From Silene noctiflora (lineage: Eukaryota; Streptophyta; Magnoliopsida; Caryophyllales; Caryophyllaceae): a DNA stretch of 20,849 nt. Below are positions 9,066 through 16,831 of this stretch, piece by piece (positions within the stretch are counted from its first letter, which is position 1; each line of letters begins with the position of its first letter). Made by a program: the position numbers and the translations under genes. The stretch covers positions 1 to 20,849 of the forward strand of contig VHZZ01001560.1 of NCBI GenBank assembly GCA_009801015.1, in the 5' to 3' direction. The notes beneath the pieces were generated by a model. The model was not told where the DNA came from. It did no database searches and saw only the letters and a program-made list of their open reading frames with translations.

Positions 9066-10109
9066 GGTGTAATTTAAAAAGAGAATTAAATAGAGAGAGA
9101 AAATTGGAAAATTGAAAACTCAAATAAAAGGAATAAATTGGTCAATTAAATAAATCATGTCAACGAAAGAGCTATAACTCCAAAAATCAAATAAGTCCAT
9201 AAAACTCTCATATTCATTTTATGTGATCAATGAAAACCAATTTCCTTTAAATTGAGACTTTGTTTCTCATAAAACATATTATTCCAATACCATAATAGAG
9301 TATGGAATAATTTCTAACAATTTCCAATCTCCCAAGAATTATTGAGGTAATATTGAACTTCAAAATTTCCACTTAGTGCGATCATATATCCACTCATGTT
9401 AAATGCAAGAGTTGAACCAAAGTACTAGCCAACCTTAACCCTTAACCATTCAAGTCTATTCCCAATGACAACTATACTTTCCGGGCTTTACACATAATTT
9501 ATCCGGAAGTTTACTCCCACGAGTCCCACCTAAACGAAACACCTTTACTTATTTATTAGAACTGCTAAAATGTATCTGATGTTAACTTTTCTAAAACGTT
9601 GATGTAAATTTATTTGCTAGTTGATAAGTGGATTGTCATTTTAAAAAATATGGTGATAAGAGGATAAGAGGTGATCTTTAAAAAAAAAAAAAACAAGAAA
9701 GATTATGTGTTTTCATTAGTTAATAATGTTAGAAATTCACGCAACAAAGAAAAGAGGAGCATTGAGTTGGTTAGCCAGTAAAAGAAAGAAGAATTGGGAT
9801 ATAGCCAAAAGAAGCACAAAGGACTACTTCCGGTACGACTCCATTTGTGGATTGTGATTCATGCACACCATGCCTCTCCACTCCTTTAAAGTTTTGCCTA
9901 ATAAAAACAAAAACGAGTACACTTGCCTATTTTTTTATTTTTAAAAAATTAATGTGTTAAAATTAAAGGTTTTTATAAACAATGCTAATAAAATAGTTTT
10001 TGTCTTTGGTTTAAAACTTATTCCTCCATTAGTGTCCATGTAAGACATGAACTCTAATTTGACGAATAAGTTTTAATTCGTCCCAAAATGATGATGCTTT
10101 GTACTCCTA
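9066..10109. other. Non-coding AT-rich region between the Helitron-like elements (right part)
   Basis: It contains an A13 run near 9679-9691 and no open frame or element that I can support. Confidence 0.45.
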
Positions 10110-10706
10110 CTAGGTTTATGCCCGTACAAAAAATTGTACGGGTCTGTTTTTATATATATGGTTATTCATAAATATGTTTGATTAATTAATGCAAATATAT
10201 TTCAACATAAAACTTAAGTGAAAAATATATAAATTATTATAAATCGTCAATTACTAAAATAGGCCATTTTTTCTGCCATAAAATTCGATATATTTCATTA
10301 CTAATTTAAAAGGCAAATTTTATTTGTTATGGTTTCAGAATTGACGGATTTTTGTATTAGAAATATTGATCCACATGTTTCTTTTTATTATCTGTATACT
10401 TGTGTATTTTTTTTTAACTATCGGGTTTTGAATCTAATATTTTGTTAACGTGTATTTGTGTTTTTTGTTTGTAACTTTTTAATATTCACATTTTATTTGT
10501 AATAATTTTTGGAAATTTTTAATATTGAATGAAGTGTTATTGTTAAATGTGGGGAAGAGAGAGTAATTAAAAATAATAGGAGGAGAGAGGGCAATTAATT
10601 CTCTACATAGAAAGTGGAGAGTCCTACTAAAATAAAAACTTTTTCATTTCTTAAAAGCAAGGACCAATAGAAATACATGAAAAATTTAGCTTTTATAGTT
10701 AGGAGA
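10110..10706 (-). mobile_element. Non-autonomous Helitron-like element 2 (597 bp, minus strand)
   Basis: Read on the minus strand it begins TCTCCTAACTATAAAAGC (right end, 10706) preceded by A, and ends CTAG (10110-10113) followed by T, the Helitron target signature. A perfect 7-bp stem (CCCGTAC / GTACGGG, about 10121-10142) stands exactly 7 nt before CTAG, as in element 1. The 5' about 125 bp align with element 1, while the interiors differ, as is common among non-autonomous family members. Its 5' end lies about 655 bp upstream of the SAUR start codon. Confidence 0.7.
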
Positions 10707-10934
10707 TTACTAAAAAATTATTTAAAATTAAGTATCCTCTCTATATCAATGTATTTCCAAACATAATAACACACAAAAGTAGAATAAACGAAGATAAAAC
10801 TTACTTCGTAGATGACAAATGATTAATAATCGTTAAAGGTAATTAGAAATTCAAGAATATATCCGAGCATAACAAGTTCGAAGTACCTACACAGTCTATA
10901 TTGAGAATAATTCTCACATCATACATCATAATAT

Positions 10935-11162
10935 AATATGATATGCCAACAAGGGTTGGCCCTATTGGTAAAGAGTCTACCTTCTAACCATAAAGTCAGG
11001 AGTTCCATAACCGTTGTGTTAATATATAGGCTTGTTGATAGGCGATTAGGCGGATCTGTAAACACCACTTTAAGTTCTCAAAAAGGTTGATGGTCTACCC
11101 TAATCTTAGACTAAGCAAAACATACCCTTAAACTTATATATACCCAAAAAAAATATGATATG
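10935..11162 (+). mobile_element. tRNA-derived SINE with 11-bp target duplication
   Basis: The SINE body (10946-11151, 206 bp) is flanked by AATATGATATG at 10935-10945 and 11152-11162, a perfect target duplication made by LINE-encoded endonuclease and reverse transcriptase. An A-box-like TGGCCCTATTGG (from 10957) matches the RNA polymerase III internal promoter consensus with one difference. The B-box region GAGTTCCATAACC (about 11001-11013) is clearly decayed from GGTTCGANNCC. The body ends in an A-run. Pol III transcription is probably weak now. It is inserted about 200 bp upstream of the SAUR ATG and about 65 bp upstream of the TATA box. Confidence 0.78.
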
Positions 11163-11227
11163 ATATTCTAAATTCACATTTATATAAATTAAACCCAAAT
11201 GGACCAACCTACCCATTAAACACCCCC

Positions 11228-11235
11228 TATATATA
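11228..11235 (+). promoter_or_regulatory. Probable TATA box of the SAUR gene
   Basis: TATATATA lies 127 bp upstream of the ATG, leaving a predicted 5' UTR of roughly 100 nt rich in A and C, as is usual for highly expressed plant genes. I saw no TGTCTC auxin response element between the SINE and the ATG. The downstream SINE copy of the target duplication is only about 65 bp away. Confidence 0.55.
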
Positions 11236-11361
11236 CACACAAAAAATGAAACACATACAACACACCTTCACCATCTAGTATTATTACCATACTAAATATC
11301 TTCACAACTTCCACAGTTCCCACAAATTAGCCTCAAATTGTCAAAAACTAGCTCATTCATC

Positions 11362-11706
11362 ATGGAAAACGAGAAGGGCAACTACAAAATAAAGAAGGGT
11401 TATTTGGCAGTCCATGTTGGGTTAGAAGATGATGACATAAAAGGAAATAATGGACCGTCACAGTTACATAAATTTGTGATACCAATAAGGTATCTATACC
11501 ATCCCCGGTTCAATCGCCTATTGAACCGGGCTGGTGAGCTTTATGGCTACCAAGTTGATGGTCCATTGAGGTTGCCTTGTTCTGTTGAAGATTTCATCAC
11601 TATCCAACGGCTCATTGAGCAAGATGGTAATCGTAGCGACCGTGACAACCGTCATCGCCACCGTCAACGCTACCCTCAGCCCATCTTCAATAGTTATGAA
11701 TCTTAG
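11362..11706 (+). CDS. SAUR-family protein (small auxin-up RNA)
   Basis: A single-exon 114-residue protein, the usual size and structure for SAURs. The conserved SAUR domain covers residues 12-87: K-K-G-Y-L-A-V-H-V-G at 11-20, K-F-V-I-P at 37-41, Y-L-Y-H-P-R-F at 44-50, L-L-N-R-A-G-E-L-Y-G-Y at 53-63, and G-P-L-R-L-P-C-S-V-E-D-F at 67-78. SAURs characterised elsewhere inhibit PP2C.D phosphatases, which keeps plasma-membrane H+-ATPases active and promotes cell expansion; that role is inferred here. ATG 11362 is chosen because it has a good context (ATCATGG) and the family N-terminus is short; the frame is open eight codons further upstream but without an ATG. Residues 23-35 form an acidic/polar insertion between the first two motifs. 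The last about 25 residues are an Arg/His-rich tail with no recognised motif. Intact, no stops. Confidence 0.93.
   Translation: MENEKGNYKIKKGYLAVHVGLEDDDIKGNNGPSQLHKFVIPIRYLYHPRFNRLLNRAGELYGYQVDGPLRLPCSVEDFITIQRLIEQDGNRSDRDNRHRHRQRYPQPIFNSYES
11504..11530 (+). repeat. Perfect 11-bp inverted repeat inside the SAUR coding sequence
   Basis: CCCGGTTCAAT (11504-11514) and ATTGAACCGGG (11520-11530) are exact reverse complements separated by five bases, able to form a stable mRNA hairpin over codons for P-R-F-N-R-L-L-N-R-A-G. It may be incidental to codon choice. Confidence 0.85.
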
Positions 11707-11736
11707 TTTAAGGGTTAGACCCTAATGTTCTTTATG

Positions 11737-11880
11737 GCTGAAAAAAGCTGGAGTGAACTGGACTGAACGAAGCTAGGCTGAATTGAATGAAGTCGAGCTA
11801 AACTGAATAGAGCTGAATGGAGCAAAACTGAATTGAACTGAGCTGAATTAAATGCAACTGAACTGAATGAACTGAAGTTA
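11737..11880 (+). repeat. Degenerate GAACT/CTGAA microrepeat downstream of SAUR
   Basis: About 145 bp made largely of five-base units such as CTGAA, TTGAA and GAACT with interspersed AGCTGAA words, beginning 30 bp after the stop codon. It is probably in the 3' UTR or just beyond. It has no coding role. Heavy degeneration suggests an old satellite-like array. Confidence 0.7.
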
Positions 11881-12154
11881 AGCGAGAAAGAAAGCTAGAA
11901 AGAACAGAGTCAATGTAACATGTTTATATACCTATCACGTATCACTATTAGTCACGTAAATTAAAAGAGGTTTTTTCTTCTTACCTTGTTGTGCTTCCTA
12001 CTCCGTATTTTATAAGTATATGTTAATAATTAATATATGGGATAGAGTACTAGTACTTGTTAATTTGTATAGAAGCCAACATAGTCATACAATTGAAGAT
12101 TACGTATAGTAAGTAGATTGCATGAGTTGAAAAATGTACGACAGACGTACGTCT
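11881..12154. other. Non-coding spacer downstream of SAUR
   Basis: AT-rich with no gene. It includes the perfect 12-bp palindrome AGACGTACGTCT (12143-12154), which contains ACGT cores of the type bound by bZIP factors; significance unknown. Confidence 0.5.
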
Positions 12155-12325
12155 TGATTATATTCAAGACTTCGCGCTTGCGTGTTCTCTCCTTAGACGC
12201 GATATTTTTGTGTATAGAAGTTCAATCATTGGGTTGTTGGGGATATCATGATTGATGCATCAAATTGTACAAACATTTTGGGTTTATTGATACTAAAATG
12301 TATTCTTGTCCAACAAACTGGAAGC
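12155..12325 (+). repeat. Diverged direct duplication, copy A
   Basis: It shares ordered blocks with copy B at 12410-12554: ATTCAAGACTT, TTGCGTGTTCT, AGACGCGATATT, ACATTTT, and near the end TAAAATGTATTCTTGTCCAA followed by AAACTGG. The two copies are about 255 bp apart start to start and differ by several indels. No protein family is recognised; the words are not typical of a transposon end. Confidence 0.75.
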
Positions 12326-12409
12326 CCTGCATCATCGTTGTTAGCAAACTTAAACAAGAAATTTACACTAAAAAGTTAGTACGGTGTTGAGAAACAAAGT
12401 TGGCAACTA

Positions 12410-12554
12410 GATTATTCAAGACTTGCGTGTTCTTTCCTCAGACGCGATATTGTTGCTTACATAAGCTAAATCATATGATTTTTTTGGAGAAAAACATTTT
12501 AAGTTTATTTCCTGATAGTAAAATGTATTCTTGTCCAAGAAACTGGGATCCTTT
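12410..12554 (+). repeat. Diverged direct duplication, copy B
   Basis: The shorter partner of 12155-12325, lacking about 25 bp in the middle. It ends about 210 bp before the copia element. Confidence 0.75.
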
Positions 12555-12767
12555 TATGCCAACTTGATTACTAAGTTCGCAATAGATACACAAGGTATAA
12601 AGATCAAGCTCTTTAAAATGCAACCGTGGTAATTATTAATTACTAATAAAAACTTTATACAAACAAAAATTTTATCGACTCCAAATAACCTAAACCGTCC
12701 AAAATAAAACAAGTGAATAGTTAAATACATGTTACTAAGATTTTCTGAAGTTTATTTGTAATAGAAT

Positions 12768-13441
12768 TGTTGCAAGTAATTGCTTTAAAAGAAGCTTTTT
12801 CTATCCCACATTGGTAGAATATGTTAAGAGGTTTGTGGTTTATAAGTGATCACTTTAGTTGTACTACTATATGTGTAGTAGTAGAAGGGCTCTACCACCA
12901 CGCGCGCACGCCATGTCAGGCTGGGCCCTGGTAGGGGCTGTAGGCCGTTTTTGGAAGTGACATAACTTATTCTCTACTTATTTTGTTTTGCACAATTTTC
13001 AAAACTAATGGCTCAGTTTCCTGTACTGATTGTTGTGATTTTCTATGGTAAAAGTTCAGTCTTCCATACTGACTTTTACATTTCTGAGAACACATTAATA
13101 CGGTTTTGGATGCTTCCTACTCTTCCTGTAAATACTACCATTCTACAGCATTTCAAATCACACAAAACATTTTGTCTCTCTTCTCTCTATATCTAAAACC
13201 ATCTTTGTTCTTGGATGATATCTGACAACGTTCTGCAAGTAGTCCTCATTCCGAGTCTTTGTCGTACACCTTAGACTCGGACGTCGTGTAACCCTGGGGG
13301 TTGGTTGTCAAGAGGTCGTGTGTATCGAGCGGGGCAAATTCAACTTTAGGGCAATGATTCTTATCACGCCACGACATCTCTCCTTATAAGATCTGTAAGA
13401 TTGTTCTGTTCATTGTTCGTCCTATAGTCATCACGCCTACA
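12768..13441 (+). repeat. 5' LTR of the copia element (674 bp)
   Basis: It runs from TGTTGCAAG to CGCCTACA. Compared with the 3' LTR it lacks 37 bp (corresponding to 17771-17807, between CATT words) and about 35 bp in the GC-rich section. Its TATA-box position reads TGTAAATA (13127-13134), whereas the 3' LTR has TATAAATA. A perfect 8-bp-stem hairpin (CCGAGTCT 13251-13258 with AGACTCGG 13273-13280) lies in the predicted transcript leader. Confidence 0.95.
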
Positions 13442-13457
13442 GTCTAAAGTTGAATTT
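13336..13457 (+). other. 14-nt LTR segment complementary to the primer-binding position
   Basis: AAATTCAACTTTAG (13336-13349) in the 5' LTR is the exact reverse complement of CTAAAGTTGAATTT (13444-13457), which starts two bases after the LTR end, where the primer binding site belongs. No TGG-initiated tRNA-complementary site is visible there. The pairing could form a leader hairpin. Whether it relates to priming is speculation. Confidence 0.6.
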
Positions 13458-13478
13458 TAAATTTTTTTTCTTGCTTGT

Positions 13479-13666
13479 AAAATTTTTACCTTAGGCGATA
13501 TGGCTATGCTAATCTATGTTGCTTCTTTTAATCCAACTCTTACGCCTACAGTTTTTATCCCTGACATGTCCAATAAAATTTTTACCTTAGGCGATATGGC
13601 TATGCTAATCTATGTTGCTTCTTTTAATCCAACTCTTATGCCTACAGTTTTTATCCCTGACATGTC
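13479..13666 (+). repeat. 96-bp in-frame tandem duplication at the gag N-terminus
   Basis: The unit starting AAAATTTTTACCTTAGGC occurs at 13479-13574 and again from 13575, differing at one base in the aligned part (ACGCCT against ATGCCT). The period of 96 bp equals 32 codons, so gag stays open through both copies. The near identity indicates a recent event, younger than most damage in the element. Confidence 0.92.
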
Positions 13667-14449
13667 AAAATTGGATTTACTTTACGGTAAAAACTATAGG
13701 ATTTGGTCCGAAAAAATTGATTTTCTTTTAAGTCATTTTAAGGTAGACTACACTTTGACTGAAACTGAAGCACCAAAAAACAGTGAACGGAATTATGCTG
13801 CAGACAATAAAACTTGTCGTGGTCTTTTACTACACTACATGATCGAACCTTTATTTTTGATCTATAGCAAACTTAAAACTGCTAAAAACATCTGAGACGC
13901 TCTCAAAACAAAATACGGAACAGATGACTTTGGTAGCAAAAAATATGCTTACAGTAGATGGTTGAATTTTCGTATAACTGATGAAAAACCCATATTAGAT
14001 CAAGTTCATGAGTATGAGACATTATGTGCTGATATTATTGCGGAAGGTATGAAAATCTGTGAAAGTTTTCAAGCTAATTGTCTACTCGAGAAACTTCCTT
14101 CCTCTTGGCAGAATTATGTGCACTCCATGAAACATAAACAAAAGATTTCACTCTTCTTGAGTTGGTGTCACACATCAAGATTGAAAAGCAAAATCGAATC
14201 CAGTCAAAAGGTAAGCAAGTTGATCATTCTTCTTCTAATGCCAATCTTGTTGAAACAAAAAGTCACAACAAGGGGCCTAGACGCAACATCAACAAGGACA
14301 AGGGATCAAACCAAAATTTAGGTGTGAAAAATCAAACAAATTTAAACAAAAGGCCGTTCAAAGGAAAATGTTTCACTTGTGGTGAAACGGGGCATTCTGC
14401 AAGATTCTATCCGCAAGGATCGCAAGGGAAGTCAAGAAACAAGCATTAA
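13500..14449 (+). pseudogene. copia gag (nucleocapsid) with broken zinc knuckle
   Basis: Starting at ATG 13500, the N-terminus is duplicated (see 13479-13666), followed by the plant copia gag core (motifs L-Y-G-K-N-Y-R-I-W about residue 57, C-R-G, then K-Y-G-T-D-D after the stop). TGA at 13893-13895 stands where the family has a tryptophan codon; the same frame resumes at once. Around 14140-14165 a one-base change moves the reading into another frame, which carries a basic linker and the zinc knuckle at 14369-14410: C-F-T-C-G-E-T-G-H-S-A-R-F-Y, the last cysteine of CX2CX4HX4C being Tyr (TAT). TAA at 14447-14449 then cuts gag from protease in the same frame, so gag-pol was probably one polyprotein. 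Confidence 0.88.
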
Positions 14450-15421
14450 GTTCATCTCACCGAAAGTGATGAAATAATTGTTGATGTTGTCTCCGAGGTA
14501 AATCTGGTTAGCAATGTGACGGAATGGGTTCTGGATACTGGAGCTACGAGTCACATATGTTGTGACAAAGAAGCATTCAAAGAGTATGTGCCAGAAAATA
14601 AAGGTCGGTGCGTGTTCATGGGAAATTCCAGCACTACAAGCGTGATTGGTAAGGGAAAGGTACAACTGAAGCTGACTTCTGGTAAATTTCTTGAACTTAA
14701 TAAAGTTCTACATGTTCCAGAAATTCGTAGGAACCTTATTTCGGTATCTCTACTTAATAAAGCCGGTATAAAACTCACTTTTGAATCCGAAAAACTTGTA
14801 CTCACTAGAAACAATAATTTTATTGGAAAAGGATTTTGTAATGGCGGGCTTTTTGTGCTCGATGTGGTGACTATTAATAAAAACTCTACCGCTTCTGTTT
14901 ATCTTGCTGAGCCTATTACTTTATGGCATGCTAGACTACGTCATGTTAATGTTGATTATGTTAAACGTTTGAAACATCTTGACCATATACCTGGTTTTAG
15001 TAACACGACTTTTGACAAGTGTGAGATATGTGTAGAGGCTAAATATTCCAGGACACCGTTTAATAAACAAGTCAATCGTGCCTCAACTCTTCTTGAACTA
15101 ATTCATACGGACTTGGGAGATTTCAAAAACACGATGAGTCGTGGAGGTAAGCGTTATTACATTACTTTTGTAGATGAATTTTCCAGATATACGAAAATAT
15201 ACTTGTTAAGCACAAAAGATGAAGCCGAGCAAAAAATCATAATTTATAAAGCTGAAGTTGAGAATCAATTAGACCAAAAAATAAAACGTGTTAGATTTGA
15301 TAGAGGCGGTGAATATGAGGGTAATCCTCTAAGGAAGTATTGTGAAGAAAATGGTATTATCCATGATATCACCGCCCCATTCACCCCCACAACAAAACGG
15401 AATAGCCGGACTGAAAAATAG
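14450..15421 (+). pseudogene. copia protease and integrase core (broken)
   Basis: In the frame of the zinc knuckle, the protease active site W-V-L-D-T-G-A-T-S-H is intact (Asp codon 14534-14536). Then follows the integrase zinc-binding domain L-W-H-A-R-L-R-H ... C-E-I-C (about 14920-15035), with two His and two Cys present. The catalytic core has D1 in H-T-D-L (15110-15112) and D2 in F-D-R-G-G-E-Y (15299-15301). A one-base gain in the C-run at 15381-15390 shifts the frame, producing a TAG at 15419-15421. In the other frame the residue at D-x35 distance is Gly (GGA 15408-15410) where catalytic Glu is expected, so integrase would be inactive even without the frameshift. Confidence 0.9.
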
Positions 15422-15434
15422 ATCCTAGAAAGAC

Positions 15435-16015
15435 ATGATGAATGTTATGTTTATTAGTTCCGGTATGCCTACTAACATGTGGGGGAAGGCCATTCTTTCT
15501 GCTTATTATGTGCTTAACAGGGTTCCACACAAAAATCTAGATAGGACTCCTTATCAGCTCTGGAAAGGTCACAAGCCCAATCTCAACTACCTTAAAGTGT
15601 GGGGGTGTTTGGCAAAAAATGGAATACCTGCATGTCAAAAGAGCAAAATTGGACCAAAAATAATTGACGGTATATTCATCAGTAATGCTTCCAACAACGC
15701 GGCATACATGTTTATTCTAAAGGATGGTTCAGGTTTGGTTCTATTAAAGAATCAAGAGATGTAATAATTTTTGAGAATATTTTTCCGATGAAAACTAACC
15801 CTGAACCTCGTTTGCCTTCTGTTTCTGTTTCCGACAATACTAATGATGCTTCTACTAATGCAGTGGGTGAACTTAGAAGAAGCAAAAGACCTAGAATCGA
15901 AAAAAAAATTGGCCCAGATTTTGTCACTCATTTGACTGAAAAGGTGTACCTTGATGAGGAAGACATATGTGCTTTTGTTCTAGAAAACGATCCTAGAACT
16001 TACAGGGAGCCATGA
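15435..16015 (+). pseudogene. copia integrase C-terminus and linker to RT (fragments)
   Basis: 15435-15764 carries the integrase C-terminal part (A-Y-Y-V-L-N-R-V-P, T-P-Y-Q-L-W-K-G-H-K-P, L-K-V-W-G-C-L-A), the plant copia signature; TAA at 15762-15764 ends it. 15788-16015 holds the Ser/Asn-rich linker with R-R-S-K-R-P-R before RT. A frame change at about 16005-16015 follows. Confidence 0.85.
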
Positions 16016-16665
16016 ATTCTATTGATTCTACATTTTGGATGGAAGCTATAAACACTGAGATAGACTCCATCAAAGGTAACAACACTTGGATTCTCACCGA
16101 CCTGCCTAGAGGGTGTAAACCTCTAAGCAACAAATGGGTTTTTAAGAAGAAACTTAAACCAGATGGGTCCATCGACAAATATAAGGTTAGATTGGTTGTT
16201 TGTGGTAATCGACAAACCAAAGGTTTGGATTTCTTTGACACTTACTCTCCTGTTACTAAAGTTGTTACTATTAGGGCTTTAATTGCACTAGCTTCTATAC
16301 ATGATCTATTTGTGCATCAAATGGATGTTAAAACGGCTTTTTTGAACAGAGACTTGAACGAAGAATATACATGAAACAACTAGAAGGTTGTGTGATTCCG
16401 GAACAAGAAGACAATGTATTAAACTGGTTAGATCATTGTATGGCCTAAGGCAAGCTCTGAAGCAATGGTATGACAAATTTCACCAAACTATTACTTCTTA
16501 TGGTTTTCATGTAAATGATTCNACCAAACTATTACTTCTTATGGTTTTCATGTAAATGATTCGGATGCTTGTGTTTATGCTAAAAATGACAAAGATGGAT
16601 GTGTCATCGTGTGTCTTATGTTGATAACATTCTCATTTTTGGCACTAGGAATGGGTTTAAAGCTT
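16012..16665 (+). pseudogene. copia reverse transcriptase, N-terminal half, then deletion
   Basis: RT motifs present: W-M-E-A-I-N-T-E-I (about 16036-16062), N-K-W-V-F-K-K-K (16129-16152), Y-K-V-R-L-V-V-C-G (about 16180-16206), and H-Q-M-D-V-K-T-A-F-L-N with the first catalytic Asp (about 16315-16347). A one-base loss near 16365 breaks the frame. The catalytic box at 16617-16628 reads Y-V-D-N instead of Y-V-D-D. A 41-base insertion containing N at 16522 is an apparent assembly artefact. Soon after the catalytic box the RT stops abruptly at about 16647, joined to RNase H sequence. Confidence 0.88.
16482..16562. other. Single-N join flanked by identical 40-bp copies
   Basis: ACCAAACTATTACTTCTTAT... 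occurs at 16482-16521 and again at 16523-16562, identical over 40 bp, with N at 16522 between. This is the pattern of two contig ends that overlap but were not merged. Confidence 0.9.
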
Positions 16666-16831
16666 GAGACATGCTATAGTGAGGAATTTGATCAGAAATA
16701 ATGTGATATCACTTGGCTATGTAAAATCAGAGAGGAATATTGCGGATCCTCTGACGAAAGGCCTCTGTAGAAAATTAGTGCTGGAGTCAGCACGAGGAAT
16801 GGGTTTAAAGCCTATTGGAAGTGAATCGTGA
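16665..16831 (+). pseudogene. copia RNase H C-terminal remnant
   Basis: The last part of RNase H: L-R-H ... V-R-N-L-I then V-K-S-E-R-N-I-A-D-P-L-T-K-G-L (about 16720-16765), ending at TGA 16829-16831, the natural end of pol. Everything between the RT catalytic box and this point, roughly 0.8-1 kb by family standards, is missing. Confidence 0.88.

Noticed and set aside
8470-9115. Inverted TTTTCTCTC-rich segments flanking the G-rich island, as possible transposon ends
   Set aside because: Similarity is limited to low-complexity pyrimidine tracts; no shared termini or target duplication.
11338-11361. Upstream in-frame extension of the SAUR protein
   Set aside because: It would need a TTG start; the in-frame ATG at 11362 has a good context and gives the usual family length.
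14432-14814. Minus-strand open frames opposite the copia protease region
   Set aside because: They are shadows of the protease/integrase frame on the plus strand, where domain motifs are clear.
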